Translations under genes and position numbers: made by a program
Shown here: one piece after another, positions 1 to 11,214 of the stretch
How the letters are laid out: every line of letters starts with the position of its first letter
How positions within the stretch are numbered: position 1 is the stretch's first letter
NCBI RefSeq assembly: GCF_041146795.1
Contig: NC_135184.1
Span: 7,678,467 to 7,742,466 of the forward strand
Source: Maylandia zebra
Taxonomy: Eukaryota; Chordata; Actinopteri; Cichliformes; Cichlidae
Direction of reading: 5' to 3'
DNA: 64,000 nucleotides
Notes under the pieces: generated by a model
Database searches by the model: none
What the model was told of the DNA's origin: nothing
Seen by the model: only the letters and a program-made list of their open reading frames with translations

Positions 1-795
1 CTCAGCCTCCTGAGGAAGTACAGTCGGCTTTGGGCTTTTTTATACAGGAGCTCTGTGTTGCATGAACAGTCCAGTTTGTTGTCCACCCACAGCCCGAGGT
101 ACTTGTACTTGTTGACCACCTCCACCTCCTCCCCCTCTATCTGAACCGGCAGTGGACCTGCTCTAGACCTCCCGAAGTCCACAACCAGTTCCTTAGTCTT
201 TGAGGTGTTGAGTTGCAGGTGGGGTGGCTGTAGCTCAGGTGGCAGAGCAGGTCAGCCACTAATCAGAAGGTCGGTGGTTCGATCCCAGGCTGCATCCTGG
301 CTGCATGCCAAATATCCTTGGGCAAGATACTAACCCCGTGTTTGCCTACTGGTGGTGGTCAGAGGGCCCGGTGGTGCCTGTGTCCGGCAGCCTCGCCTCT
401 GTCAGTGCGCCCCAGGGCAGCTGTGGCTACAATGTAGCTTGCTATCGCCAGTGTGTGAATGTGTGTGTGAATGGGTGGATGACTGAATCTAGTGTAAAGC
501 GCTTTGGGGTCCTATGGACTAGAAAAGCGCTATACAAATGCAGGCCATTTACCATTTGTGTGACTCCATGCGACAAAGTTCCTCACCAGACTTCTGTACT
601 CCTCTTCCTGATCATCCCAGATACACTCCATGATGGCCGTGTCATCTGCAAACTTCTGAATGTGGCATAAGTCAGAGGTGTACAGGGTGAAGAGAAGAGG
701 GGACAGCACAGTTCCCTGTGGTGCTGACCACAGTGTCAGACGTGATGTCCTTCAGCCTGTGGTCTGTCATTGAGGTAGTGACAGACCACAGTACG
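1..795 (-). mobile_element. Rex1/L2-like LINE reverse transcriptase fragment, antisense, split by a SINE
   Basis: Read on the minus strand, 795-550 encodes reverse transcriptase motifs (PQGTVLSPLLF, then a catalytic FADD box followed by TAIMEC). Positions 220-1 continue with the thumb-like part (SKTKELVVDFGRS, then YKYLGLWVDNKLDWS and QSRLYFLRRL). The two blocks are collinear and are separated by the SINE at about 222-552. The same C-terminal signature occurs in the plus-strand copy at 19.9-20.5 kb, so the family is active in this genome or was recently. The element runs off the left edge of the window. I see no full ORF and treat it as a dead, truncated copy. Assignment to Rex1 rather than another L2/CR1 clade is from motif memory only. 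Confidence 0.8.
222..552 (+). mobile_element. tRNA-derived SINE inserted in the LINE
   Basis: The head has RNA polymerase III promoter boxes: an A-box-like TAGCTCAGGTGGCAGAGC near 232 and a B-box GGTTCGATCCC near 278. The body contains a 'CTTGGGCAAGATACTAACCC' segment, and the 3' end reads AAAAGCGCTATACAAATG then CCATTTACCATT. This is the layout of percomorph tRNA SINEs (AFC-like in cichlids). It interrupts the antisense LINE, so it is younger. A clean target duplication was not found. Confidence 0.75.
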
Positions 796-1163
796 TCAGA
801 ATACACAAAGAATACACAAATGCTGAAAGAGAAGGAACAACGTGAGGCAACGAACAATGAAATACTGTGCAGACTCCAAGACACAGAAAAAGAGGATGAA
901 GCATTGCAAGAAAAATGTTACATAAAGCACTCCAAAAGAATGCAGACAAGAAACAACTTTAAGAGACACAGAAAGAAATGCAACATGTTCTCCACAACGT
1001 TGAGGAGAACAATTTTAAATTACGAGTATTTTACAACAAAGCAAAGGACAAAAACAAGGAAACTGAGGAAAGAAACATGCACAGAATGGCAGTCTAAAAT
1101 TCAAGTAATGCTGCCGAAAAATATTCATCTGCAACGACTGTATACCAAGCACTGTACAGAAAC
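796..1163 (+). pseudogene. Decayed coiled-coil-like coding sequence, 5' part
   Basis: This stretch reads as Lys/Glu/Gln-rich helix-forming sequence, but only by switching frames: one segment around 815-960 (EKEQREATNNE, LQDTEKEDEALQEKC), a frame change near 960, a second (KEMQHVLHNVEENNF, YNKAKDKNKETEERN) and an in-frame stop near 1097. The reading continues on the far side of the hAT element at 2547. It looks like an old gene or retrocopy fragment of a coiled-coil protein; I cannot name it. Confidence 0.35.
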
Positions 1164-2538
1164 TAGAGATGGCACGATACCACTTTTTTATGTCCGATAC
1201 CGATATCATAAATTTGGATATCTGCCGATACCGATATGAATCCGATATAGTGTTTTTTAATCAACAAAACTGTTTTTTAAATATCTTGCTGCATTGTGTA
1301 TAAGTTCATACTCAAGTTTAAAACAACAACTACACTAAAGCTATTCTGTTATACCTGTATGCAAAAAAAATGTTTCATAGTTCAGCAATACTGATCAATC
1401 TAATAAACTTAAACCTACATCATCCTCCCTATTCTGGTATTTTAAAGAGTACTTAGCATAAATATTAAGCAACCTAACTAATAGGGTTCCAACTCCCAGC
1501 AACAACAAAAATAAATAAATAAAAAATAGGGAACCACCCCTCACACTCCACCTCATGATGCTTAATCGACGTAATCAACCTTAATTTGATGCAGTGTGAA
1601 AAAAATGCACAGAAATCAATTATTTTTCAAGAAATATTAAATAGATTCAACATCTTTCTTCAACAAAATTGCAGACTGCACAGATGGTACCTTCCCAAAG
1701 GAAAAAGTACTATAGCTTACTAGGGTATATATATTAGACTTAACAGTTACTATATACAGTAATGGACTTCTATTCATTTTACATCAAATTAAAACTTTGG
1801 GTGTCAGATAATTATTTATTAAAAGCTAGACATTTTAAATGAGTATAAGAAAGAAAAGTATGTCTTTGTGCCCCCTTTTCCCTGTTAATGCCCTATTGGC
1901 CCCCCTGGCTAAACTTTGCTAGATCCGCCCCTGCACAGTTACCAGCGTCAGCTATGTAGAAAAAGATCCTCGAGTAGAAAGTAATAATAAATACATTCTA
2001 ACAACAGCTGATCAAGCTTAAACGTGCTGCTGTTGTTCAGCCGCTGGTTTCCTCTTTCTGGTGCAAAGTGGGCCAAAAGCAAACTAGAGACACGGACTCA
2101 TGACAGAAAAGCCGATCAGCTGATCGTTAAGCAGTTTCATGATTGAAGTAGCAGCAAGAAGAGGCAGTCGCTCCATATATCGTTTGTTAAGCTTAACGCA
2201 GGAATGCTTTACAAACATTCAGAGATGGACTTACACACTTGCTTTACTTCTCTCGGGGATAACTTTGTCGGAGATGAAATGCCGGGTTGCTAGCGAAGCT
2301 CCAAATGCTATCCAGACCACAGGTCCCGCATGCCACAGCCGCTCTATCACGTGATGCCTACTGCTCCGACATGCTAACGTTCTGAGGTGAGTTACGGCGT
2401 GTTGCAAGTTTTGTGAGGTGCTTTCGTGATATTTAATGGATCGGATTACATTTTTTATTTTTCTCCGATATCCGATCCAGTAATTTAGGTCAGTATCGGA
2501 CCGATACCGATACGTAATATCGGATCGGTCCATCTCTA
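1164..2538. mobile_element. Non-autonomous hAT DNA transposon with exact 8-bp TSD
   Basis: The terminal inverted repeats begin TAGAGATGG and end CCATCTCTA. They are flanked by identical 8-bp direct repeats ACAGAAAC at 1156-1163 and 2539-2546, the size made by hAT transposases. Both ends carry subterminal CCGATACCGATA/TATCGG motifs. The 1375-bp interior is AT-rich and has no transposase reading frame. Near 1870-1934 a 'TAGATCCGCCCCTG' end typical of a second hAT-like family suggests an older or nested fragment inside it. Confidence 0.9.
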
Positions 2539-2546
2539 ACAGAAAC

Positions 2547-2720
2547 ACTCAAATGCAGGAGGAGGAGCAACAACAGGAGAAAACACACAAAGACATGCAG
2601 TGTTGGGTTCAAGAACTGCAGAGGACACATCACAAGTGTTCTGCGACCAGGGCCAAAAACAGATTGTTGCTCCGCAGAAATAGTTGCTGTGTAGCTATTC
2701 TAAATTTGGACTAGGGAGGT
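2547..2720 (+). pseudogene. Decayed coiled-coil-like sequence, 3' part
   Basis: Removing the hAT element and one copy of its target duplication brings an upstream reading (EKYSSATTVYQALYRN) into frame with this segment (TQMQEEEQQQEKTHKDMQ, then VQELQRTHHKC). The segment ends in stops after about 2710. The composition is heptad-like and Gln/Glu/Lys-rich. No functional gene remains. Confidence 0.35.
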
Positions 2721-4483
2721 AACTCAAGCTTCACTCACCTCACATTATATACCAAACATACCCACCCCAATGTGGTGGTTTATTTAGCCTCTAAATACAC
2801 CAAAAGTATGACTGTCTGATCGATATTTGTATTAATGAGCAGTTGAACAGATGTTTCCAGAAAAGATGAATGTACATTCTTTGCTTGAAATGACTGTACA
2901 TGGTTACAAAATTAAAGACAACTCTTCAGCAGTGTATGGACTACCTGCCCATACTATTTCAGAATATGTTTATGCTTTGTTTCTTTGCCTGCTTTCATTT
3001 GATAGCAGTAATAAAGACACAGATATGAGAAAGCGACAGAAAAACCCAGGGATATAACACGTATTGTAGACTCACTGAAACTTTTGGTCAGATTTTTCTT
3101 GAAAGGCTGAAAAGCTGTAAAGTTCACAGAGTAGTAACTTTATGAAAAGTTTAAAGGGAATCTGACATTATTATTTTAAATTTAAAGTGCGGAGAAATTG
3201 TCACACTTTCTATTTACGTACTAAAATGTCTTTCACATCACTCTCTATCTCCATAGAACATCAGTCACATGTGACATTTTTGATATACAGGTATGAACTG
3301 ACTTTCATATTTAAATATCGTTACGAACAGTGCACCTAAGATGAAACATGAAGAGAAAGACATGCTCATAATTGAAAGCATTGCAAATCAAATCAAACTT
3401 TATGGCAGGAGAGGATTTATTTTTCTTTGATTTATTAAAAAAAAGCTCTTAAGTCCCACTTTAATTTTTTTGAGACAAGCTGCAGGCTTAAACGGAAAAG
3501 AGAAAAGATGAAAATGTGAAATGGCTGAACTTTGTGAAGGATATGTAATCAGAGCTGAAGAAACTAAATTGTTCTTTCAATCTTATTATTAGTATTTGTC
3601 TATTCGCTTTGTTCAAATGATATTTATTCATATAATGTCTGACAGAAGCAAAAATTTAAATGAAAATAGTGCAAAGTGAACCTCAAAAGCTATGTTTGGC
3701 TTTCCTCGCCTCAGAAGTCAAAATGTCTATTTAAAGATAAGAGACGGCAGAGCTCCTTAAGCCTTCTCAAACATATGGAGGGTATGCAATTACTGTTATA
3801 GTTTTATCTCAAATCAGCTGTGAAAGAGAGAGTGGTAAATATCTTTCAGTTGAAGGTTATCTCTTACTGTGCATATTCCTTTCATTTGTCCTGCTTGAAA
3901 AGAAAGAAAGAAAGATCCTGAACTGAGGTCTAACTGAGATAAACTTAACAAATTTCCTCACTTATTTCAAGTGACTATGACTTTTAGTTTTCTTTTGCTG
4001 AGATAACCAACCTCAATAGATCTGCGAACACTCTGTGAATTTATCCAGGTCTTATCACATCAAGTTCAGGATCAGACCGCTATCTTGTATTGCCGAAAGA
4101 GATACAAAGAAAAGCAGAGTCAGCAAAGCAGTGTTTGCATTTTCCACAGATAAGGAGACGGTGCAGTACTTCACTGAGGACGATGGGACAGGAGTTAATA
4201 AAGAACTGTTTACATGCCATTCAGTAGAGAGCTCCTTTGAATGTTCAAGGAAAGATCAACAGAAACCACCTTAGATATAGAGCTGTAATTATGTTTCTGT
4301 TCACACAGTTTTTACGCCTCTTTTGCTTTAGTTTTTTTCATTATTTTCCATTAAAACTGAGCACCACCTCACATGAATGGGGTCATTATAGCATTGCAGT
4401 CGAAAGCCCAATGAGGTAATTTGTATGCGACACAAAACAACAATGGGAGACATCGAAGCTATGGTATACCTACTGCTCGATCT
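2721..4483. other. AT-rich DNA without recognisable genes
   Basis: Only short chance ORFs are present (for example 2851-3057 and 4035-4274, without splice context or recognisable domains). A short AAAG tract lies near 3900. I see no mobile-element ends here. Confidence 0.5.
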
Positions 4484-4488
4484 ATGGC

Positions 4489-4966
4489 TGTACTGGAACT
4501 GTTTGTATGTTATTTCTCCAGGCCTATAGGGGGCGCAGGTTTGCACAGTTTGCTATGTTGAGCCAATTAGTCACTAAAAGAAGTGTGATAGGAAGTGTTT
4601 GCTCATGAGTGAAGCAAGACATGGTGTGTTTTCCTCCGATCCAAAGCCATCCACTCCGTTAAATCCCTTTGAGTGGCAATATGAGTAAGTTTCTTAATTG
4701 TGTTTACCTTTAAGAGAGGGTATATGACATTATTGAAGTGATTTGGAAACTTTTGATGTGTTTTATATGTCCACTTAAGTTCAACCCAAGCTAATGTTTA
4801 TGTGACATTTCTGTATTCTGTATCATTTCAGTTTCACACTTTTTTGCATTAAATCCTGTCCAAATACAACACGTGCCTGTTCCTTGGAGGAAGTGATGCA
4901 AGAGAGAGTTTAGCTGGCTGTGAATCTCAATATAGGACACTGGGTCACATTGGGTGCAACAGTACA
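4489..4966 (+). repeat. BEL/Pao 5' LTR
   Basis: This is a 478-bp repeat starting TGTACTGGAACT and ending GCAACAGTACA. It would carry the promoter and, in the 3' copy, the polyadenylation signal. It is collinear with the 3' LTR with no gaps. Confidence 0.95.
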
Positions 4967-5017
4967 GTGAAATCATAGCGCTCTGCGAGGGACGTCGAGT
5001 GACAGTTCTACTCTAAC

Positions 5018-5330
5018 ATGGAGAAATCAGAGGCTGAAGGTCAAAACGACGAGGAAGCAAGGTCCACTCGCTCAAGAAGGTCCTCAAAGTCTTCAGGAAA
5101 ACTGACTGTTAGATCATCTGCAGCATGTTCAAGCAGGTCGTCAGCATCAACCCGAGCCAGTATGGCAGCAGCGCGGGCACAAGCAGAAGCTCAAGCAGCA
5201 AAAGCCAGATTAGCTTACGCTGAGAAGGAGATGAACATTAAAGTAGAAAAGGCCCGTCTAGAAGCAACTCTGGATGTAATCAACCTCCAAAAGGAAGCAG
5301 ATGCAGCCTTGGCTAAAGCAGAGGTAATGT
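5018..5330 (+). pseudogene. BEL/Pao gag, N-terminal remnant
   Basis: The frame opens with a Met shortly after the 5' LTR and encodes a Ser/Arg-rich start (RSRRSSKSS) followed by an Ala/Glu/Lys-rich helical stretch (AQAEAQAAKARLAYAEKEM). This is typical of BEL/Pao and related gag N-termini, which start with a coiled coil. The gag-like reading stops being recognisable at about AKAEV (5322); the frame then runs on into pol sequence in the wrong frame and stops at 5425. The break marks an internal deletion that removed the rest of gag, the protease and the reverse transcriptase core. Confidence 0.8.
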
Positions 5331-7310
5331 ACCAGACCGACCATTCCTCGATTAGAGCTGTGCGCTGCAGTGCTTGCTGTGGAGATGTCAGAGCTTCTCA
5401 CAGTAGAACTAAACGTAAAGATTGACAAGACAACATTCTACACTGACAGTAAAGTGGTGTTAGGATACATTAACAATCAAAACAGAAGATTCCATGTATA
5501 TGTGAACAATCGTGTACAGAGAATCAAGCAGTCTTCCCTACCAGATCAATGGAGATACGTCCCATCAGAGCACAATCCTGCCGATCATGGCTCTCGGTCT
5601 GTACCAGCAGACAAACTCTCTGGTACTTCATGGTTGTACGGCCCAGCATTTCTTCTCAATCACAAGACTCTCTCCCCAGAAAAGGGTCCATTTGAACTCG
5701 TCGATCCAGAGTCGGACATTGAAATTCGACGTAACGTCAATGTGCTTGTGACCACAACTGCTCCAGGTGCCTTGGGTTCATCACGCTTTGAAAGATTCTC
5801 AAAATGGACTTCCCTTGTCCAAGCGGTGGCCTACCTTCGCCACATCTCCCACAGTTTCAAGTCTAAAGATGGTGGTGCCTGTAGCGGCTGGCATCTTTGT
5901 AAGGCTAGTCTCACAGATGAAGCGTTATATGAAGCAGAGCACACAATCATCAGGTGTGTCCAGCGTGAAGCCTATGCAGAAGAAATAAAATGCATCATGG
6001 CGAAACGAGACTTACCTCGCAACAGTGCTCTTCACAAACTTCATCCCATCGTCGATGGCAAAAACTTATTGCGAGTAGGAGGTCGACTTGCAGAGTCTGG
6101 CTTGCCGAGTCATCAGGCTAACCCTCTTCTGATACCAGGGAAGCATCACATTGCAACACTGCTCATTCGACATCACCATGAAGCCACCCAGCACCAAGGA
6201 AGACACTTCACTGAGGGGGCTGTGAGAGCAAGTGGCTTATGGGTAGTTGGTTCTAAGAGGTCTATCAGCAGTGTAATCCACAAATGTGTCACCTGCAGAA
6301 AGCTTCGAGGTAGAACAGAGCAGCAAATCATGTCTAACTTACCTGCCGAACGCCTTCAGACGGACCCCCCATTCTCTTATGTTGGCCTCAATGTATTTGG
6401 ACCGTGGGAGGTTTCAACACGCCGCACCAAAGGTGGTCATGCAAACAGTAAGAGATGGGCAGTCTTGTTCACTTGCATGTCTACACGGGCTGTTCATATT
6501 GAAGTGATTGAAACTCTCAGCTCTTCCAGTTTCATCAATGCTCTTCGCAGGTTCTTTGCGATCAGAGGCCCTGCCAAACAGTTGAGGTCAGATTGCGGAA
6601 CCAATTTCATTGGTGCCTCCAAGGACCTAAAGTTGCATTCCCCAAAACCTGGTGATACAAGTGTGGATGACTACCTACGCAAGCAGAGGTGTTCCTGGGT
6701 GTTTAATGCTCCTCACTCATCTCACATGGGTGGCGCCTGGGAGCGTATGATAGGCATCTCACGACGCATCCTGGACTCAATGCTCCTACAAGCAGGAAAC
6801 CCTACTCTAACTCACGAGGTCCTGACAACGTTAATGGCGGAAGTCACGGCTATTATCAACGCAAGGCCACTTGTACCCGTTTCCTCGGATCCAGATGCTC
6901 CCTTAATCCTGACCCCCTCAGCTCTGCTCACCCAGAAGTTCGATCCGATTCCAACTCCACCTGGGGAATTCACCAAGGCCGACATATATACACGGCAGTG
7001 GAAGAGAGTTCAAGCCCTTGCCGACACATTCTGGGCCAGGTGGCAGAGGGAGTACCTCCACATGCTCCAAGGTCGTCAGAAATGGCAGCGCAGCAAACCA
7101 AACTTGAAGGAAGGAGACGTTGTTCTTCTGAAGGACAAGCAACTAAAAAGAAATGAGTGGCCTATGGGTGTCATCGTGAAGACACTTCCAAGCAGAGATG
7201 GAGTTGTCAGAAAGATGGAAGTGAAGGTGACATGCGACAAGATTGCAAAGACATTCTGTAGACCCATTTCGGACTGTATCCTTCTTCTGAGAGATTGGTC
7301 TCATGTGTAA
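5328..7310 (+). pseudogene. BEL/Pao pol remnant: RNase H end, integrase and C-terminal domain
   Basis: The frame is open from just after a TAA at 5325; the longest ORF counted from the GTG at 5370 has 646 codons. The order is PRLELCAAVLA (reverse transcriptase/RNase H junction), RNase H (FYTDSKVVLGYI), the integrase zinc-binding part (HHH near residue 265, CVTCRK near 306), the integrase core, then a DUF5641-like tail (LLKDKQLKRNEWP). Integrase acts as a DDE enzyme inserting the cDNA. Here the second acidic residue (Asp408, SDCGTNF) and Glu458 (GGAWERM) are present, but the first position is Asn341 (YVGLNVFGP) where the family has Asp, so catalytic loss is likely. It lacks the reverse transcriptase palm and lies in a different frame from gag. 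No other disabling stop is seen over nearly 2 kb. Confidence 0.9.
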
Positions 7311-7352
7311 ATAGGGTCTAGTGGCAATCTTAAAATAATGCCAGGCGGGGAG

Positions 7353-7830
7353 TGTACTGGAACTGTTTGTATGTTATTTCTCCAGGCCTATAGGGGGCGC
7401 AGGTTTGCACAGTTTGCTATGTTGAGCCAATTAGTCACTAAAAGAAGTGTGATAGGAAGTGTTTGCTCATGAGTGAAGCAAGACATGGTGTGTTTTCCTC
7501 CGATCCAAAGCCATCCACTCCGTTAAATCCCTTTGAGTGGCAATATGAGTAAGTTTCTTAATTGTGTTTACCTTTAAGAGAGGGTATATGACATTATTGA
7601 AGTGATTTGGAAACTTTTGATGTGTTTTATATGTCCACTTAAGTTCGACCCAAGCTAATGTTTATGTGACATTTCTGTATTCTGTATCATTTCAGTTTCA
7701 CACTTTTTTGCATTAAATCCTGTCCAAATACAACACGTGCCTGTTCCTTGGAGGAAGTGATGCAAGAGAGAGTTTAGCTGGCTGTGAATCTCAATATAGG
7801 ACACTGGGTCACATTGGGTGCAACAGTACA
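7353..7830 (+). repeat. BEL/Pao 3' LTR
   Basis: This is the second copy of the 478-bp LTR, preceded by the purine tract GGCGGGGAG. It differs from the 5' copy by one base at 7647. Confidence 0.95.
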
Positions 7831-7835
7831 ATGGC

Positions 7836-8382
7836 CTTTTATCAGGCTCAGTGACAACGGCTTTGGCTTTTATGAAGTTATTTCCCTCATTCCCGGGTCT
7901 CTAAAGCGGCGGTTTTGATTTGTGTGAAGGAGCCGCACCACTGACTGGCCAACAGGTGTCATACAGTCTGCTGATGTCACATTTTCATTTAAGAACTGAG
8001 TTGAGCCGAGCCAAGTAGGTACTAATGGGTAAGGGTTATTAGAGAGTGTGTAGGGTGCAGTTCCACCAGTGGCCACTTGAGGCTTAAATTGCGATTCAGT
8101 CTCCACAGACGTTAAAATGTACTATTATTAAAGGAGAAATAAAAAAAAAAAAAGTACAACCTGGTGCAAAGCAATTTTGTTCCTATCTAATTTTATACCT
8201 CACAGCAATGATACAGGTGTTGAATTTTTGTGTAGCTCACCATGTTGTTGCTAAACAAGCTACCTGGCAGTAGTTGATATTGTAGTTCTCCATCCCTTTA
8301 CTGAAATATGGTCTTGTTTGCCTCCACGAAATGAAAAGCTTGTACTTTGTTCCTTTAAAAGATGTCAGAAATGACCATGATC
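7836..8382. other. No gene; possible short MITE-like fragment
   Basis: A GAGCCGAGCCAAGTAGGTACT motif near 7995-8016 resembles the ends of a common fish MITE, but no partner end was found. Otherwise I see no structure. Confidence 0.3.
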
Positions 8383-8530
8383 GGTGGCAGCTTAGCTCAG
8401 TGGGTGAGCCGGCTACATGCCACATGGCCAGAGGGCAGTAGCCTGAGTTCGAGTCTGATCTTCTGTCTCCCCCTCTCTCTCTTCACTGTCTCATGATCCA
8501 TTAAAGGCCAAAAAATAAGCAAAATAATAT
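8383..8530 (+). mobile_element. tRNA-derived SINE copy
   Basis: The head has an A-box-like TTAGCTCAGTGGGTGAGC and a B-box GAGTTCGAGTCTGA with tRNA-like spacing. It is followed by a pyrimidine-rich body (CTGTCTCCCCCTCTCTCTC) and a tail ATTAAAGGCCAAAAAATAAG. The acceptor stem does not pair, so this is a SINE rather than a tRNA gene. Confidence 0.65.
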
Positions 8531-9200
8531 CTATTAAAAATCTTAATTTTTCACTTTTACTAAAAATACAATTATAAGTTAACTTACAGTGCATACACTC
8601 CAATCAGATAAAAAAAAAATCAGTAATTATTAACCATATGCGGTGAGTTAATCCGTTAATCTGTGACTGTTTGTATTTGATTTGTGTCCAAACAACCAGC
8701 AGTGGAGGAGCAATGAAAAAAAAAGATAGCAAAGTCTACATTCATATTTTCTGAACCCACAGTAAGAAGAGCTTCCGCAAATTTTCAAAGTGAGCGAATG
8801 AGCGAGCAAGCAAAATTTATTACTACAGCACTTTTCAAAGTGTTTTGTTGAAAACCCAGGGCATTTCAGTCTGGGGTCCAGAGGAGAGACCTGCAGCACA
8901 CTTACTGAAGAGTTTAGAGCTGCAGCTTTTCCTTCATCAAAGGCTCCTCAGCGAGATGCCAGCATTACAATTCAAAAAGCATTTATTCTTTACAGCTCAA
9001 CCTGAGTGACCTTCACCAAATTTTCACCATATGATGGTTTAATGAGAAAAAAGTGGTGCAGCTGGATGATGAATTACTGTGGTAAAAGGTTGATCTAAGA
9101 GTTCATACAAACAACAAAAGCCTGAGTAGGAAATCCTGAATGGTGCAAACCCTTTGGGACGCTACAGTGAGCATAGTGCCTTTGTACTACAAATTGCATT
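8531..9200. other. No recognisable gene
   Basis: This is AT-rich sequence with chance ORFs only. Confidence 0.4.
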
Positions 9201-9400
9201 CACCTGATCACACAGTGCTTATCTACACCTAAGTACTTTTTATCTAAGATTCACACACACTCCATGGATACATCAGGAACAACTCAGGGTTCAGCATCTT
9301 GCCTAAGGATACTTCAACGCATGGACTGGAGCAGCCAGGGATTGATCCACTGACCTGATTGCTTTACCTGCTGTTTTACCTGAGCCACAGCAACCTGTAG
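9200..9400 (-). mobile_element. Degraded tRNA-type SINE, antisense
   Basis: The segment from TACTTTTTATCTAAGATTC through 'CAGCATCTTGCCTAAGGATAC' to a reversed B-box-like GGGATTGATCCAC and a reversed A-box-like CTGAGCCACAGC parallels the copy at 11.2-11.4 kb. The two share their order and several words, so they belong to one old SINE family. Confidence 0.5.
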
Positions 9401-11214
9401 AAGAATCATCTCCATCTGCAGTCATGTATAAATGATTGAGCAGTATTGCTCTGCTCTGGGAGAGCAGCAGCAAGATCAGATAAAGTATTGTTTAAGTTAG
9501 ACACATCAAAAGAGAAGCTAGGTTTGAGGTGGGCTGCAAAGAGGTTTGCAGTGTGGAGGCACTACAGGCAGGCTAAAGAAATGTTAACAGCTCACCATAT
9601 GTCAGATTTTCAATTGGATTGAAGGTTATCAGTCGAGCTATGTAGGCTTTCACTGAGATAAGCAGTCAGACCTGAGTGCTTAACTTTCATATGCGCACCT
9701 CATGTGAATTCATCTTTATGTGTTTGTAAACACTGCTTTACAGTCTGAAGTGCAACGTGTTGCCAACAAAATTTTAGTGTTAACTTCAACACTGTCAACA
9801 GGCGTTTTGAGGAGTTAGTTGTCAGGACATTTTGAGCGAGATGTGAGATCAAAAAAGGAAGAGCCTCACAATTACTGACATAAAACAGCAAATTGAGAGC
9901 CTGAAGCTGCCACCTGAGTCATCTTATATGTCAAGTCTGCTGAGACTTATCTGCAGCAAACTGCAGCAGGAATTAATCCCTGCATGTTCATTAACAGCAG
10001 TGAATCCTGCAGCATGTGAAGGAGCATGTGGGAACATCACAGTAGATTCACAAGAGGGCATTTATGAGCTCTAATGAAATCCTAGAGACAAGGACTTCAA
10101 TATTTATGAAATTATAGAACATCATTTATCACATTTAAGAGATCTGTGTTTTAATATTCAGGTTTTAGTTTAAAGCAGACAAGCCAAATGACTGTGATTA
10201 CTGTGTGAATGATAATATACATTTACAGAAGTGTGACATAATTCCTAGATGAGATCCCAGTATCACCGCAGTAGAGAAAGTATAACAGAACAAAAGAAAA
10301 GAGCCAGAGGGAAGCAGTGATTGAACTGTCACAGCAAGGCACTTTCACTCACTACTTAAAACATACTCACCATAGCTCTGATTTGGTAAAATAGAAACAG
10401 TCACTTATAAGCTCCAATTAATGCCACCCCTGCCTACCTACCTCTTAGTAGTGCTCCTGCCCCCAAAGGTCCTACGTGTATAGTAACATGTTGTGATATT
10501 ATGCCTATGGTGTAATTAAAAAGGAAGAAACCGATTGCTGCACAGCACACCCAGCAAAGCCACATGAATGGCAGTACCAACTGTGACCTATGCAGCTCCT
10601 GTCCACCCCCCAAGACTCAAGGTGTGTAAGAGAGGAAACAGGCCGAGGAGATGATTAAGACCGGGAGCAAGAGGACAAGAAGTTTTTTGTACTTCTTGCT
10701 GACTGCCTGCTTGAGTGACTGCTCCTTGAGGTTCGTATCCAGCTGCGGAGCCCTCAAGAGTGTTGTGAAGCGTGATATTAGATGCTGAACTTCACAGCAG
10801 GAAGCTTCCTAACGATCTCTGAGCGCCTATGACCCGTCAGCTATGACTGACAGCTGGAACAAAATGCTGCTTAAAGCTGTCTCTGTGCCATGAAATGAGG
10901 GGGAGAGGGTCAACATACTATACCCCCTGTTAGGGCAGAGTCACTGTCTACAGATTAGTGAACACCTTGCAAACACTGATAGGTTTGGATGAGACTGAAT
11001 GACAGATTACTAGACAATACGATTTCTCTGCCGCAACCCCAGTGACATGAAGGCATTGTTTCGTAAAAGGAAACAGGTGAGACGTGGAAAAAAAATACAT
11101 CATACAACACATTTAACCAAGTTGAAATAAAAGGAAAGATGAGAAAATGTGCTTTAAAATACAGACTAATGGTTGAACTCTATTATTTAATGGTAAAGAG
11201 ACTGACTTCTATGC
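9401..11214. other. No recognisable gene
   Basis: There are only short chance ORFs, and no inverted or direct repeat boundaries that I could pair. Confidence 0.4.

Larger units (their letters stand above)
4484..7835 (+). mobile_element. BEL/Pao LTR retrotransposon, young, internally deleted
   Basis: Two 478-bp direct repeats (4489-4966 and 7353-7830) begin TG and end CA. The flanks carry an identical 5-bp target duplication ATGGC (4484-4488 and 7831-7835). Reading both LTRs side by side I found one difference only (A at 4783, G at 7647), so the insertion is recent. A purine-rich tract (GCGGGGAG) just precedes the 3' LTR. Inside are the start of gag and, out of frame, the end of pol (RNase H tail, integrase, C-terminal domain). 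The zinc knuckle, protease and reverse transcriptase are missing, so the copy is non-autonomous. Confidence 0.95.

Noticed and set aside
230..300. tRNA-like sequence with A and B boxes as a tRNA gene
   Set aside because: The acceptor stem does not pair and the sequence continues into a SINE body and tail.
718..1239. 173-codon plus-strand ORF as a gene
   Set aside because: It starts antisense inside a LINE and ends inside the hAT terminus; only part has coding-like composition and that needs other frames.
5018..5425. Gag ORF as a complete 135-residue protein
   Set aside because: After about 5325 it reads pol sequence in the wrong frame; only the N-terminal part is genuine gag.
8391..8460. 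Second tRNA-like sequence
   Set aside because: Same reason: it is a SINE head with a pyrimidine-rich body, and no cloverleaf closes.
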